DNA from: Natribaculum breve
GTDB lineage: Archaea > Halobacteriota > Halobacteria > Halobacteriales > Natrialbaceae
DNA: 64,000 bases
Assembly (NCBI RefSeq): GCF_023008585.1
Contig: NZ_CP095390.1
Location: 1,240,001 to 1,304,000 of the forward strand
Reading direction: 5' to 3'
A program made the position numbers and the translations under genes. A model generated the notes under the pieces. The model saw nothing but the letters and a program-made list of their open reading frames with translations. It was not told where the DNA came from and ran no database searches. Each line of letters begins with the position of its first letter. The first letter of the stretch is position 1. Below are positions 45,679 through 53,727 of the stretch, in pieces.

Positions 45679-46101
45679 TCACTCGCTCGGCTCGGGGAAC
45701 TCACCTGCTGGAACGACCGTACACTCCGGCATCTCCGCCAGCACGTCTTCCGGTCCCGGCGGTGCGTAGACCGCGAGCAGTTTCAGCGTCTCCCAGCCGG
45801 TGTTTTGCGTCCCGTGTTCGACGCCCGCGGGGACGTAGATCATCTCGCCCGCGGCGACCTCGCGCGTCTCGCCCGCGACCGTCTGCTCGCCCTCGCCGGA
45901 GACGACGTAGAGGACCTCGTCGCTGTCGGGATGCGTGTGCAGTTCGTGGCCCCTCCCGGGCTCGAGCTGGACGACCCCGGCGCTCAGCCGCTCGGAGTCG
46001 TTCACGTCGGGCGTCGCCATCCACTTGAGCGTCCCCCAGTCGAACACCTGCGTCGATACGTCCTCGCCGTCGACGAAGTAGTCGTCTGAATCGTCTGACA
46101 T
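45679..46101 (-). CDS. Cupin-domain protein
   Basis: A 140-residue single-cupin protein. The metal-binding first motif is GRGHELHTHPDSDEVLYVVSGEGE and the second is GEMIYVPAGVEHGTQNTG. The substrate is unknown; members often act as dioxygenases, isomerases or sensors. ATG 46101 lies five bases from the end of the third 78-bp palindrome, so any promoter must lie inside or beyond the repeat. An alternative ATG overlaps it by two codons upstream. Confidence 0.87.
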   Translation of the reverse strand: MSDDSDDYFVDGEDVSTQVFDWGTLKWMATPDVNDSERLSAGVVQLEPGRGHELHTHPDSDEVLYVVSGEGEQTVAGETREVAAGEMIYVPAGVEHGTQNTGWETLKLLAVYAPPGPEDVLAEMPECTVVPAGEFPEPSE

Positions 46102-46106
46102 TCTCA

Positions 46107-46184
46107 TACTATCGGACGTAACTGTGTGAAGATTCTCGCCACCCCGGGACGGCGAGAATCTTTCACGACTTACGTCCGGCAGTA
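46107..46184 (+). repeat. 78-bp palindromic repeat, copy 3, upstream of the cupin gene
   Basis: Identical to copy 2 (opposite orientation) and one base different from copy 1. Stem AAGATTCTCGCC / GGCGAGAATCTT with a CCCCGGG loop. Flanked on both sides by TCA. It sits directly in front of the cupin ATG, where a leaderless promoter would normally be. Confidence 0.95.
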
Positions 46185-46358
46185 TCACCCATACTGTCAC
46201 CCCTCGGGCAATAAACGTACCGTCCAGTGAACTGGCGTCTCTCACGGCGATCCGCGCCGATCGCGGAATCGTTCGCGATGGGCACTGTGCGGCGATTCCC
46301 TCGAGCGTACACGCGGCCGGTATCTTCAAGAACCCGCGTGGTGCGGTAGCAGTTGACT

Positions 46359-47192
46359 ATGGAGTTCACCAGAGACGAGTCACTGTCACGACTCGAGGCG
46401 GCGGTCGAGGACGGCGAACCGATCATCGGCGCGGGTGCGGGGACCGGTATCTCGGCGAAGTTCGCCGAACGCGGCGGCGTCGACCTGCTTATCATCTACA
46501 ACTCCGGGCGGTACCGGATGAACGGTCGGGGATCGCTCGCCGGCCTGCTGCCCTACGGCGACGCGAACGAGATCGTCCTCGAAATGGGCCGGGAGGTGCT
46601 CCCCGTCGTCGAGGACACCCCGGTGCTCGCGGGCGTCAACGGCACCGACCCGTTCCGGCAGATGGACGTCTTCGTCGAGGACCTCAGACGGCGCGGCTTC
46701 TCGGGCGTGCAGAACTTCCCGACCGTCGGGCTCATCGACGAGGACAGCGGGTTCCGGCAGAACCTGGAGGAGACCGGCATGGGCTACGACAGGGAGGTCG
46801 ACATGATCCAGGAGGCCAGCGAACAGGGGATGCTCACCTGTCCGTACGTCTTCTCCGAGGAGCAGGCCCGCGAGATGACCGAGGCCGGTGCCGACGTCGT
46901 CGTCTCGCACATGGGGCTTACGACCTCCGGCGACATCGGTGCCGAGACGGCCCTGGACCTCGAGGCGGCGGCCGAACGGGTCCAGGCCCACCACGACGCC
47001 GCGAAGGAAGTCGACGAGGACGTGCTGGTCATCTGCCACGGCGGGCCGATCGCCTGGCCGGACGACGCCGAGTACGTCCTGCAAAACACCGAGGGCGTGG
47101 TCGGCTTCTTCGGTGCCTCGAGCGTCGAACGGCTCCCGACCGAGGAGGCCATCGAGAACCAGACGCGGGAGTTCAAGGAGATCGACTACTGA
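46359..47192 (+). CDS. Phosphoenolpyruvate hydrolase-family protein (TIM barrel)
   Basis: A 277-residue TIM-barrel protein of the PEP mutase/hydrolase-like group (Tm-1-associated). It has the family-typical IGAGAGTGISAKFAERGG and IYNSGRYRMNGRGSLAGLL, then VNGTDPFRQMDVF. The reaction is not established for archaeal members. It is adjacent to the Tm-1-like gene, with no gap beyond one base, and the pair is co-occurring in many genomes. ATG 46359 is taken. Confidence 0.85.
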   Translation: MEFTRDESLSRLEAAVEDGEPIIGAGAGTGISAKFAERGGVDLLIIYNSGRYRMNGRGSLAGLLPYGDANEIVLEMGREVLPVVEDTPVLAGVNGTDPFRQMDVFVEDLRRRGFSGVQNFPTVGLIDEDSGFRQNLEETGMGYDREVDMIQEASEQGMLTCPYVFSEEQAREMTEAGADVVVSHMGLTTSGDIGAETALDLEAAAERVQAHHDAAKEVDEDVLVICHGGPIAWPDDAEYVLQNTEGVVGFFGASSVERLPTEEAIENQTREFKEIDY

Positions 47193-47193
47193 C

Positions 47194-48417
47194 ATGGCGG
47201 TCGTCATCGTCGGCACGCTCGACACGAAAAGCGAGGAGATCGGGTTCGCCCGGGACGTGATCGAGGCCGCGGGCGTGGACGTCCACGTCGTCGACGTCGG
47301 GGTGATGGGCGACCCCGAGGCCGAGTTCGAACCCGACACCGCCGCCGCCGAGGTCGCCCAGGCCGCCGGCACCAGCCTCGAGCACCTCCGCGAGGAGGCC
47401 GACCGCGGCGAGGCGATGGAAGCGATGGGCGAGGGTGCCGCCGCCGTCGCCGACCGTCTCCACGAGGAGGGCGTCCTCGATGGTATTCTCGGCCTCGGCG
47501 GATCGGGCAACACCTCGATCGCCACGACCGCGATGCGGGCGCTTCCAGTCGGCGTCCCGAAGCTGATGGTCTCGACGATGGCCTCCGGCGACGTCGAGCC
47601 CTACGTCGGTGCCAAAGACGTCGCCATGATGTACTCGGTCGCCGACGTCGAAGGGCTCAACCAGCTCTCGCGGGAGGTCATCTCGAACGCCGCGCTCGCG
47701 ACCGTCGGCATGGTCTCGAGCGAACCCGACGTCGAGGTCGAAGAACGGCCGACGATCGGGATCACGATGTTCGGCGTCACGACTCCCTGCGTGCAGACCG
47801 CCCGCGAGTACCTCGAGGAACGTGGCTACGAGACGATCGTCTTCCACGCGACGGGTACCGGCGGTCGGGCGATGGAGAACCTGATCGAACAGGGCGTCAT
47901 CGACGGCGTCCTCGACGTGACGACCACCGAGTGGGCCGACGAACTCGTCGGCGGCGTCCTGAGCGCCGGACCCGAGCGTCTCGAGGCGGCCGCCGAGGCG
48001 GGGATCCCGCAGGTCGTCTCTACCGGCGCACTCGACATGGTCAACTTCGGTCCCGAAGACTCGGTACCAGAGGAGTTTCGCGACCGGAACCTCCACGTCC
48101 ACAACCCGCAGGTGACGCTGATGCGGACGACGCCCGAGGAGTGTGCCGAACTCGGCTCGATCGTCGCCGAGAAACTCTCGGCCGCGACGGGTGAGACGGC
48201 GCTCGCCTTGCCGCTCGAGGGCGTCTCGATGCTCTCGGTGGAAGGCGAGGAGTTCTACGATCCCGAGGCCGACGCGGCGCTGTTCGAGGCCCTTCGCGAG
48301 GGCGTCGACGAGAACGTGGAACTGCTCGAACTCGAGACCGATATCAACGACGAGACGTTCGCACGGACGATCGCAGAAAAACTCGACGACTACATGCACG
48401 AGGCAGGGCTCGCCTGA
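47194..48417 (+). CDS. Tm-1-like ATP-binding domain protein (UPF0261)
   Basis: A 407-residue protein of the UPF0261/Tm-1 family. The N-terminal domain has VVIVGTLDTKSEEIGFARDVI with a GLGGSGNTSIAT phosphate-binding-like loop (about residues 98-109), and the C-terminal half carries ALDMVNFGPEDSVP and related segments. Plant Tm-1 blocks tobamovirus replication, but microbial members are thought to be metabolic. It directly follows the PEP hydrolase-family gene. Confidence 0.87.
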   Translation: MAVVIVGTLDTKSEEIGFARDVIEAAGVDVHVVDVGVMGDPEAEFEPDTAAAEVAQAAGTSLEHLREEADRGEAMEAMGEGAAAVADRLHEEGVLDGILGLGGSGNTSIATTAMRALPVGVPKLMVSTMASGDVEPYVGAKDVAMMYSVADVEGLNQLSREVISNAALATVGMVSSEPDVEVEERPTIGITMFGVTTPCVQTAREYLEERGYETIVFHATGTGGRAMENLIEQGVIDGVLDVTTTEWADELVGGVLSAGPERLEAAAEAGIPQVVSTGALDMVNFGPEDSVPEEFRDRNLHVHNPQVTLMRTTPEECAELGSIVAEKLSAATGETALALPLEGVSMLSVEGEEFYDPEADAALFEALREGVDENVELLELETDINDETFARTIAEKLDDYMHEAGLA

Positions 48418-48460
48418 CCGTAGACCGTTCGTCGAACCTCGGCTACGGACTCGACGTCGG

Positions 48461-49069
48461 TCAGGAACGCGCCTCCTCCGACACCCGGCGATCCCGGTCG
48501 GCCGTCACCGCGGCGACGGCCCCACCGCCGCCGGCGAAGATCGCGGGGAAGACGAGTCCAGCGAGGACGACCGCCGGCACCGCGTCGGGGGCACCGCTCG
48601 CACCGCCGACGGTGACCTCGAAGAGGAACGCACCGGCGGCCGACAGCAGGAGGTACCCCGGGACGGTCGCCAGACCCGCGAGCGCGCCGTCGCTCACCGA
48701 CGCGACGCCCCGGTAGGCGGCGAGAGCCAGCCCCGCGGCGAAGAGCAGCCCGGCGGGTACCGCGTGCAACAGCAGCGTGAACCCCTCTTCGCCGCCGACG
48801 TACGTGGTCGTGACGCTCCCGACCAGCGGGACGTTCCGGAACACGGTGTCGACGAAGTGGGCGTTGTAGAAGACCCACCCCACCATCTCGTAGGTGGCCG
48901 GTTCGCCGTCGAACGCTTCGACGACGCGATGGAGTCCCGACTCGCGAACGTCGGGTGCGACGATCACGTAGGTGACCGCGTAGCCCAGCAGCCACGTCAC
49001 GATGCCGGCGACGGCACCCGCAACGAACGGAATCGCCGGGTCGTCACTCGAGGGCGACCTCGCGCTCAT
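48461..49069 (-). CDS. Haloarchaeal membrane protein (DUF7978-like)
   Basis: A 202-residue protein with about five predicted helices, starting IPFVAGAVAGIVTWLLGYAVTYVI and with a polar loop (APDVRESGLHRVVEAFDGEP) after the first. No catalytic or transport motif is recognised. Overlaps the preceding gene by four bases (ATGA), so the two form an operon of unknown function. Confidence 0.72.
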   Translation of the reverse strand: MSARSPSSDDPAIPFVAGAVAGIVTWLLGYAVTYVIVAPDVRESGLHRVVEAFDGEPATYEMVGWVFYNAHFVDTVFRNVPLVGSVTTTYVGGEEGFTLLLHAVPAGLLFAAGLALAAYRGVASVSDGALAGLATVPGYLLLSAAGAFLFEVTVGGASGAPDAVPAVVLAGLVFPAIFAGGGGAVAAVTADRDRRVSEEARS

Positions 49070-49653
49070 CGGGTCGATCCCTCCGTGACGGAATCGTCGT
49101 CCGCGTTCGGTCTCTCCGCTGCAGAAGCGGTGGTGGCGTCGTCAGCCGCACTCGAGCCCGCGATCCGATCTGCGAACAGGTCGGCGGCCGGGTCGAGCGA
49201 CGCGTAGAGCTGACTCGCGACGACCGCAAGCAGCGGCAGCGAGATCAACAGGAACGTCACGTCGTAGGCCCACGTGGCGTCCTCGAGGAAGGGCGTCACG
49301 GCCGGTGCCAGCCCACGGTGTGCGACCAGCACCGCGGCGAGGACGACGAGCAGGTGGACGACGGACGCGACGTCGTCGACGATCTCGTCGGGCCCGCCGA
49401 GAGTCGCTCGAGTGAGCCGCGCGAGTCCCGGCGCGACGTAGAGTAGCAACCCGACGACCGCGAGCGTTACGATCGCACTCGCGAGCGCGAACAGCGTAAG
49501 CGGCGTGTTCGGAACGAACAGGTCGATACCCGGTAAGAGTGACACGACAGAGAGGAGAAACAGCAACCCTAGCGTCGCGAACAGTAGCTTCCCGATCGAT
49601 CGAACTCGCTGGTAGTCGACCGCGTCTCGCATTCCGCTTCGATTGTACGTCAT
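49066..49653 (-). CDS. Haloarchaeal multi-TM membrane protein
   Basis: A 195-residue protein with four helices (about residues 20-40, 48-70, 88-105 and 118-142) and an acidic Ser/Asp/Thr-rich C-terminal tail. No family name is supported. ATG 49653 was chosen; an extension of 11 in-frame codons upstream has no promoter. Together with the downstream gene (4-base overlap) it may form a membrane complex. Confidence 0.7.
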   Translation of the reverse strand: MTYNRSGMRDAVDYQRVRSIGKLLFATLGLLFLLSVVSLLPGIDLFVPNTPLTLFALASAIVTLAVVGLLLYVAPGLARLTRATLGGPDEIVDDVASVVHLLVVLAAVLVAHRGLAPAVTPFLEDATWAYDVTFLLISLPLLAVVASQLYASLDPAADLFADRIAGSSAADDATTASAAERPNADDDSVTEGSTR

Positions 49654-50222
49654 GACAGCGTCGGACTCGAGTGGCGGACGTCCCAAATAACGTGACGACC
49701 GTGTCGATCGGATTTTAACGCTTCACGGACTGTTCAGCATCGTTCGATCCCGTTTACACCGACAGACACGACAGAGTGAAGCGACGTACCGGGCGGTCGA
49801 CCGTCAGGCGATCGTTGCAGAATTTCAACAGTGTTCGGGGACGAGGTGCAGACGCAGTCCTGCTCGAGTCCCATCTAGCCGGTCGACGCCGCATCTGCGG
49901 TGGTCTCGAGGCGAAGCGTCGACACGAAATACGACACTGCGTGTTGATGGTGTCGACTGCTGCAGACTTTATTTCCTGTCCTAAAAAACTTTGATGCAAA
50001 ACATAAACTGAGAGAACTCGAGCCGGTCGTCCGCTAGGCTCAGGTCTGCACACGTTCCCGCTCCCGAAGTTACAACCACTTCTACAGGCGGAGCAGGCCG
50101 AGTGCCTCGGGGATTGACCCCGAGGCGGTTCACAGTGGACTGGCCAACAAGTAGGTGTGCACCTACACCGATCGAGTGACACTTCCAAAAACACTTATCA
50201 GCTGATATGAAATCCGCATGCG
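49654..50222. other. Intergenic accessory-region gap with a 9-bp stem hairpin
   Basis: The first accessory stretch. A perfect hairpin GCCTCGGGG-attga-CCCCGAGGC occupies 50104-50126. AT-rich DNA (49966-50011) and lowered GC suggest foreign origin. Similar structures occur at ends of IS200/IS605-type elements, but I found no matching transposase. The TATA box AACACTTATC at 50189-50198 serves the lipoprotein gene. Confidence 0.5.
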
Positions 50223-50503
50223 ATGTCTATCGAGAGACGAACGTTCATCGGCGGGTTCTCGCTTGCGTTACTCGGTTTGTCCGGGTGTTCAGGTGTAAAC
50301 TCTGGTGGGACGACAGACATTACTATTGCGAACGAGACGTCGAATACGGTAACGGCTAGTATTCAGGTTACACAACTGCCCGACGACGCGAAGTTGCTCG
50401 ACGAAACAGCCACTATTGACGCCGGTGACACCGAGGAGTACGAGGAAGTCGTCAGTGGCACCCAGGTCGAAGTCCACCTTCGTGTAGAAGACGGTCCTGA
50501 TAC

Positions 50504-51526
50504 TCACGGACATAAGTACGTAAAGACATCTGGCACGTTGATCTCGTCCAGTGCACAGAGAGCAGCATCACGAAGTTCGTCAAGCGTTTCGAATAGGCGG
50601 TTGCCGAGTGATTGATCGAGTTGTCGCCAGCACTCTTCCGCGGGGTTCAGCTCTGGTGAACCCCGCGGAAGGTAACACAGTTCGATCGGAGTACCTTCAA
50701 CGAACTCTTGGACTCTGTTCGCCGTGAAATACGAGGCGTTGTCGAGGACAACGCAGATTTTCTCGCCGAACTCGGTCTGGAGAGCGTCCAGAAAACGAAT
50801 CGTCGTGTCGCTGTTGAAGTTCTCTTCGCAGGGGAGAAAGAACGTCTCATCAGTATCGCTGACTGCACCGAGAAGTTTGATGCTGTCCCACGCGCCCGTC
50901 ACCGGGAGTGACGGGCGCTCACCCTTGGGAAACCATGCGTGAATCAGTGTCGAGAGAACCTGTCGCGTCTGATCAATGGCTAAGATCGTGTATTCGTCGT
51001 CCAGGTTTGTCGCGCTTTTTTTGAACCCGTCTTGCCATGCTTCCTGTGCTCTCTCATCGGATTTGTGAAACTCCGGCCGGGCTGTCTTCCAGGACAGCCC
51101 GGCCTCGGTCATCAATCGTCGAACGTGACGCTCACTGTACTCAACGTCGAATTCCTCGGCGAGATAGTGACGAGCTAGTGGAACGGACCACGCAGGCGCG
51201 TCAAGTCCAACTTCCTCTGGAGACTTGTGAAGCGCTTCAACGAACTGTTCATGCTCTTTGTCGGAGAGTTTTGAGGGCCTTCCTGAACGGTGCTCGTCGT
51301 AGACGACCTCCTCGAACGGCTCGTCGGCGAGCCGTTCGAGTCGATCAAGCCACCGCGAGAGCCAGCCAGCAGTGTATCCATAGCGTTCAGCGACCTCTTG
51401 TAGCGTTGCACCGTCTTCTTCAAGGTAATTGATCGCCGCCATGAGCCGTTGTGATGGCTTTTTTCCCTCGACCTCCGCCAAGGCCTGGCGGAGGTCTTCG
51501 GTAGAGACGTTGTCGAGAGAGGTCAT
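50504..51526 (-). CDS. IS630-family transposase
   Basis: A 340-residue transposase. An N-terminal helix-turn-helix (SQRLMAAINYLEEDGATLQE with AERYGYTAGWLSRW) precedes a DDE domain: first Asp in TILAIDQTR, second in CVVLDNASYFT, and Glu in PELNPAEECWRQ. Intact, so the element may be active. Its last codons (FTYLCP plus TGA) read into the flanking lipoprotein gene, as the stop lies outside the element end. Confidence 0.9.
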   Translation of the reverse strand: MTSLDNVSTEDLRQALAEVEGKKPSQRLMAAINYLEEDGATLQEVAERYGYTAGWLSRWLDRLERLADEPFEEVVYDEHRSGRPSKLSDKEHEQFVEALHKSPEEVGLDAPAWSVPLARHYLAEEFDVEYSERHVRRLMTEAGLSWKTARPEFHKSDERAQEAWQDGFKKSATNLDDEYTILAIDQTRQVLSTLIHAWFPKGERPSLPVTGAWDSIKLLGAVSDTDETFFLPCEENFNSDTTIRFLDALQTEFGEKICVVLDNASYFTANRVQEFVEGTPIELCYLPRGSPELNPAEECWRQLDQSLGNRLFETLDELRDAALCALDEINVPDVFTYLCP

Positions 51527-51569
51527 ATCGGAGTAACGTGCTTTTCTTTGAAATATTTTTGGCTGACAG
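50519..51569. mobile_element. IS630-type insertion sequence, TA target
   Basis: About 1051 bp, flanked by TA at 50517-50518 and TA at 51570-51571, the hallmark of IS630/Tc1-mariner insertion. Ends were set by rejoining the lipoprotein reading frame. No convincing terminal inverted repeat is visible apart from a subterminal GCACGTT on both sides. Confidence 0.85.
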
Positions 51570-51671
51570 TATGAGAATACGTACGAATGGTCTGATGGAG
51601 AGAGCGATGCGCAAGGACTTCACATCGATATCAACGACGACTCGATAACGTTCTCGTCGTTCGTTGACTAG

Positions 51672-51950
51672 CCTGCGAGGGTGTCGTAACGGCATATACG
51701 AGGGCGTCGTAGAACGCGTCCCACGGTGTTTTCCACCTGTGACCAGTCCTCCAGCAACGATGAGAACACCATCCGGTCGCCAGCCCCAGTATCGAGCCAG
51801 CACGACCACCGCAACGACGGTTGGAACGAGCCGGATAACGAGTGATAATTCCTGCTGTACCTGTTTCCGAAAGCCGCCGGACTGCTCGCGGTTGCTCCGG
51901 TAGTGACGTACAGCGGTCCGTATCAGACGCAGACGACCCTCGAGGATCGG
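51672..51950 (-). other. Possible small membrane ORF or pseudogene
   Basis: On the minus strand, in frame with and directly after the TGA of the gene ending at 51951, a coding-like stretch reads LRLIRTAVRHYRSNREQ and continues with LVIRLVPTVVAVVVLARYW and GVLIVAGGLVTGG. It has a plausible hydrophobic helix but no ATG; GTG codons are available. It could be a separate tiny gene or the broken 3' end of the upstream one. Confidence 0.3.
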
Positions 51951-52475
51951 TCAGTCGCGTAACTTCGGATCGACTGCGGGATCTCTCCCCTGTTTCTTTG
52001 CCCGCCTCTTGGCCTCTCCGATCGACGACGTCCTGTTTTCTTTCTCCGTAACGGGTTCGTCGCCGATGAGATCGGTAGCGATCCGGTGTAACTGGTTTAG
52101 TTTTTCCGTCCGTTCGCGCGATGTCGTCCGCGTAGCGCTTTTGCTTCGCCTACTGGCGTTCACCGTGGTGTGTTTCTTCCCACGTGACCGTCCTCTCGAA
52201 TCGGTGGCCGAATTCGATCGGGCAGACCGAGTGGTTTCCCCGCCGTTCTGACTGTCCGTCGACAGGAAGATGGTCTCCAGGGAACCCGAGGTCGAATAGA
52301 TACACGTAGTCACGGTGGCGGTGATCGATTTTGTCTCTCCGGATTCGATTTCTCCCGCCCGATCGAGGTGAACCGCCACTTCCCGGTTCGAGTCGTCGAT
52401 TCGCAGGTCTCCGTCGTCGTTCGTCAGCGTGACAGTGACCTCATCACCCGAACGCACACTTGTTAGATCACCCAT
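51951..52475 (-). CDS. Hypothetical accessory protein
   Basis: A 174-residue protein. The N-terminal 80 residues have a beta-like pattern (DEVTVTLTNDDGDLRIDDSN), and the C-terminal 90 are Ser/Thr/Arg/Lys-rich and probably disordered. No family is recognised. The ATG at 52475 has an AAATATG box about 20-28 bases upstream; the IS5 element is inserted only 31 bases upstream, replacing the usual BRE region. Codon use is AT-richer than that of core genes. Confidence 0.6.
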   Translation of the reverse strand: MGDLTSVRSGDEVTVTLTNDDGDLRIDDSNREVAVHLDRAGEIESGETKSITATVTTCIYSTSGSLETIFLSTDSQNGGETTRSARSNSATDSRGRSRGKKHTTVNASRRSKSATRTTSRERTEKLNQLHRIATDLIGDEPVTEKENRTSSIGEAKRRAKKQGRDPAVDPKLRD

Positions 52476-52505
52476 ATGTGTTCTTTAACGTCATATTTGA
52501 TAGTG

Positions 52506-52513
52506 GTTTTGTC
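52506..52513. repeat. 8-bp target duplication (left), IS5 element
   Basis: GTTTTGTC, repeated at 53445-53452 on the other side of the element. An 8-bp duplication fits the ISH1-like subgroup of IS5. Confidence 0.9.
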
Positions 52514-53444
52514 TGCTCTGTTGAATAGCGATCTAATCAGCCGATATCACTAGTTTAGAAGGATGAAGCCGAGGAATTCGGTTCTGTCCTATGGAACTCG
52601 ATATCCTCGACTTCGTTGAGCAGTGTCGTGACCTAGCTAAACAAGCGTTGGGGAAGCATGCGGGCGAGCCCGCCAGCGGCGGGTTCGCCCGCTGGGTCCA
52701 CGTCGTTCTGCACTGCTTTCGGCTCGAAGAAGGCCACAGCTACCGTGAAACGCCGAATCGGCTGAAGTATATGACTGAGATTCGTGAAGCGCTCGGCTTA
52801 GATCGGGACGATCTGCCGGACTACAGCACGATCTACAAATCATTCGACCGGCTGAAAATGTGGGTGTGGCGGGCGCTGCTGCGCGTTTCAGCGCAGCAGC
52901 ACCCGCAATCTGGACACGCCGCTCTCGACAGCACGTTTTTCGACCGCCGCCGTGCGTCGTCGTACTTCCGCCAGCGGTCGGGAAGTACCGTACAGACGCT
53001 GAAAGTGACGACATTAACTGATGTGGAATCGCTTGCGGTTCTTGACGTTCACATCACAGCACGGTGGAAGCATGATACGAAGACCGGACCGCAGGTCGTC
53101 CGCCGAAACGCGGACGACCTGCAGTCCGTCGCCGCCGACAATGGCTTCCAAGACTGGCACACCGAGTACGAGATCGCCGCATATGACGTTGAGTACCTCG
53201 TTCACTATCGTGGATCATCACCGAAAGCAGCTCTGAACAACGCGCTCAACCGGGCAAAAGGCTACTCTCAGCGGTGGATGGCCGAAACGTCGTACTCGAC
53301 AACCAAGCGCTCGCTCGGCGACGCCGTGCGAGCGCTCGGCTGGTATCGGCAGTTCCGTGAAATTGTCTTGATGTTCGCTATCATTAACATAGAATCGCTG
53401 TGTGAACCGCTGTAACCGTGACTCAGCATCTATTCAACAGAGCA
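52514..53444 (+). mobile_element. IS5-family insertion sequence (ISH1-like subgroup)
   Basis: A 931-bp element with perfect 15-bp terminal inverted repeats (TGCTCTGTTGAATAG at 52514-52528 and its complement at 53430-53444) and flanking 8-bp direct repeats GTTTTGTC. The intact transposase and perfect duplication suggest a recent insertion. Confidence 0.93.
52591..53415 (+). CDS. IS5-family transposase
   Basis: A 274-residue transposase. The DDE residues are visible: Asp in HAALDSTFFDRR, Asp in VAADNGFQDWH and Glu in RWMAETSYSTTKRSLGD. A conserved WYRQFREIVLMFAIINIE closes the protein. Full length, no frameshift. Confidence 0.92.
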   Translation: MELDILDFVEQCRDLAKQALGKHAGEPASGGFARWVHVVLHCFRLEEGHSYRETPNRLKYMTEIREALGLDRDDLPDYSTIYKSFDRLKMWVWRALLRVSAQQHPQSGHAALDSTFFDRRRASSYFRQRSGSTVQTLKVTTLTDVESLAVLDVHITARWKHDTKTGPQVVRRNADDLQSVAADNGFQDWHTEYEIAAYDVEYLVHYRGSSPKAALNNALNRAKGYSQRWMAETSYSTTKRSLGDAVRALGWYRQFREIVLMFAIINIESLCEPL

Positions 53445-53452
53445 GTTTTGTC
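53445..53452. repeat. 8-bp target duplication (right), IS5 element
   Basis: GTTTTGTC, identical to the left copy at 52506-52513. Confidence 0.9.
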
Positions 53453-53727
53453 GACGACGCACGCGGAAGTACACGCCTGCCCTGCGCGAGCCGATTATCA
53501 GCGGTCGAGACGAACGCTCCGGGGTCGTCCGAAAATCGGGGAATCTCGAACCACTCGACCTCGAGGCGCATCACTCCGCGAGACTACCGAAGAGCGAGAC
53601 AATGGCCGTCGTTGCACTCGAGGGAATAGTTCCGGGCGGATTCGAACCGCGAGGACTCGAATCCGCCCGTCCTCTGGGCTCGAACCGCCGGGGATACCTG
53701 CTGCTCACGAGTTTGTTCGCAGCAGGA
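53453..53727. other. tRNA-proximal integration remnant zone
   Basis: Gene-free. It contains two T-arm-like relics: 53627-53651 (nearly identical to the tRNA-Gln 3' end) and about 53677-53693 (GGCTCGAACCGCCGGGG type). Their presence next to an intact tRNA suggests past integration or excision of elements at the tRNA 3' end. Confidence 0.55.
53627..53651 (-). repeat. Partial tRNA-Gln 3' end, candidate attachment site
   Basis: Matches 53727-53751 at 24 of 25 positions (one T for C), covering the discriminator, acceptor 3' strand and T arm; similarity stops abruptly inside the T arm. This is what an att duplication left by an integrase looks like. No integrase gene is visible in the window. Confidence 0.7.

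Larger units (their letters stand above)
50223..51671 (+). pseudogene. Tat lipoprotein gene split by an IS630 element
   Basis: The 5' part (50223-50518) encodes a Tat/lipobox protein (SIERRTFIGGFSLALLGLSGC) ending HLRVEDGPDTHGHKY; the 3' part (51570-51671) continues YENTYEWSDGESDAQGLHID and stops at TAG. Removing the IS and one TA copy leaves 396 bases, 131 codons plus stop, with no frameshift, and a continuous HKYENTYEW sequence. The predicted intact product is a small secreted beta-rich lipoprotein of unknown function, now interrupted. Confidence 0.88.

Noticed and set aside
49754..50194. 146-codon minus-strand ORF across the first accessory gap
   Set aside because: Cys/Arg-rich composition without a family, promoter or a plausible start; it covers the hairpin and looks accidental.
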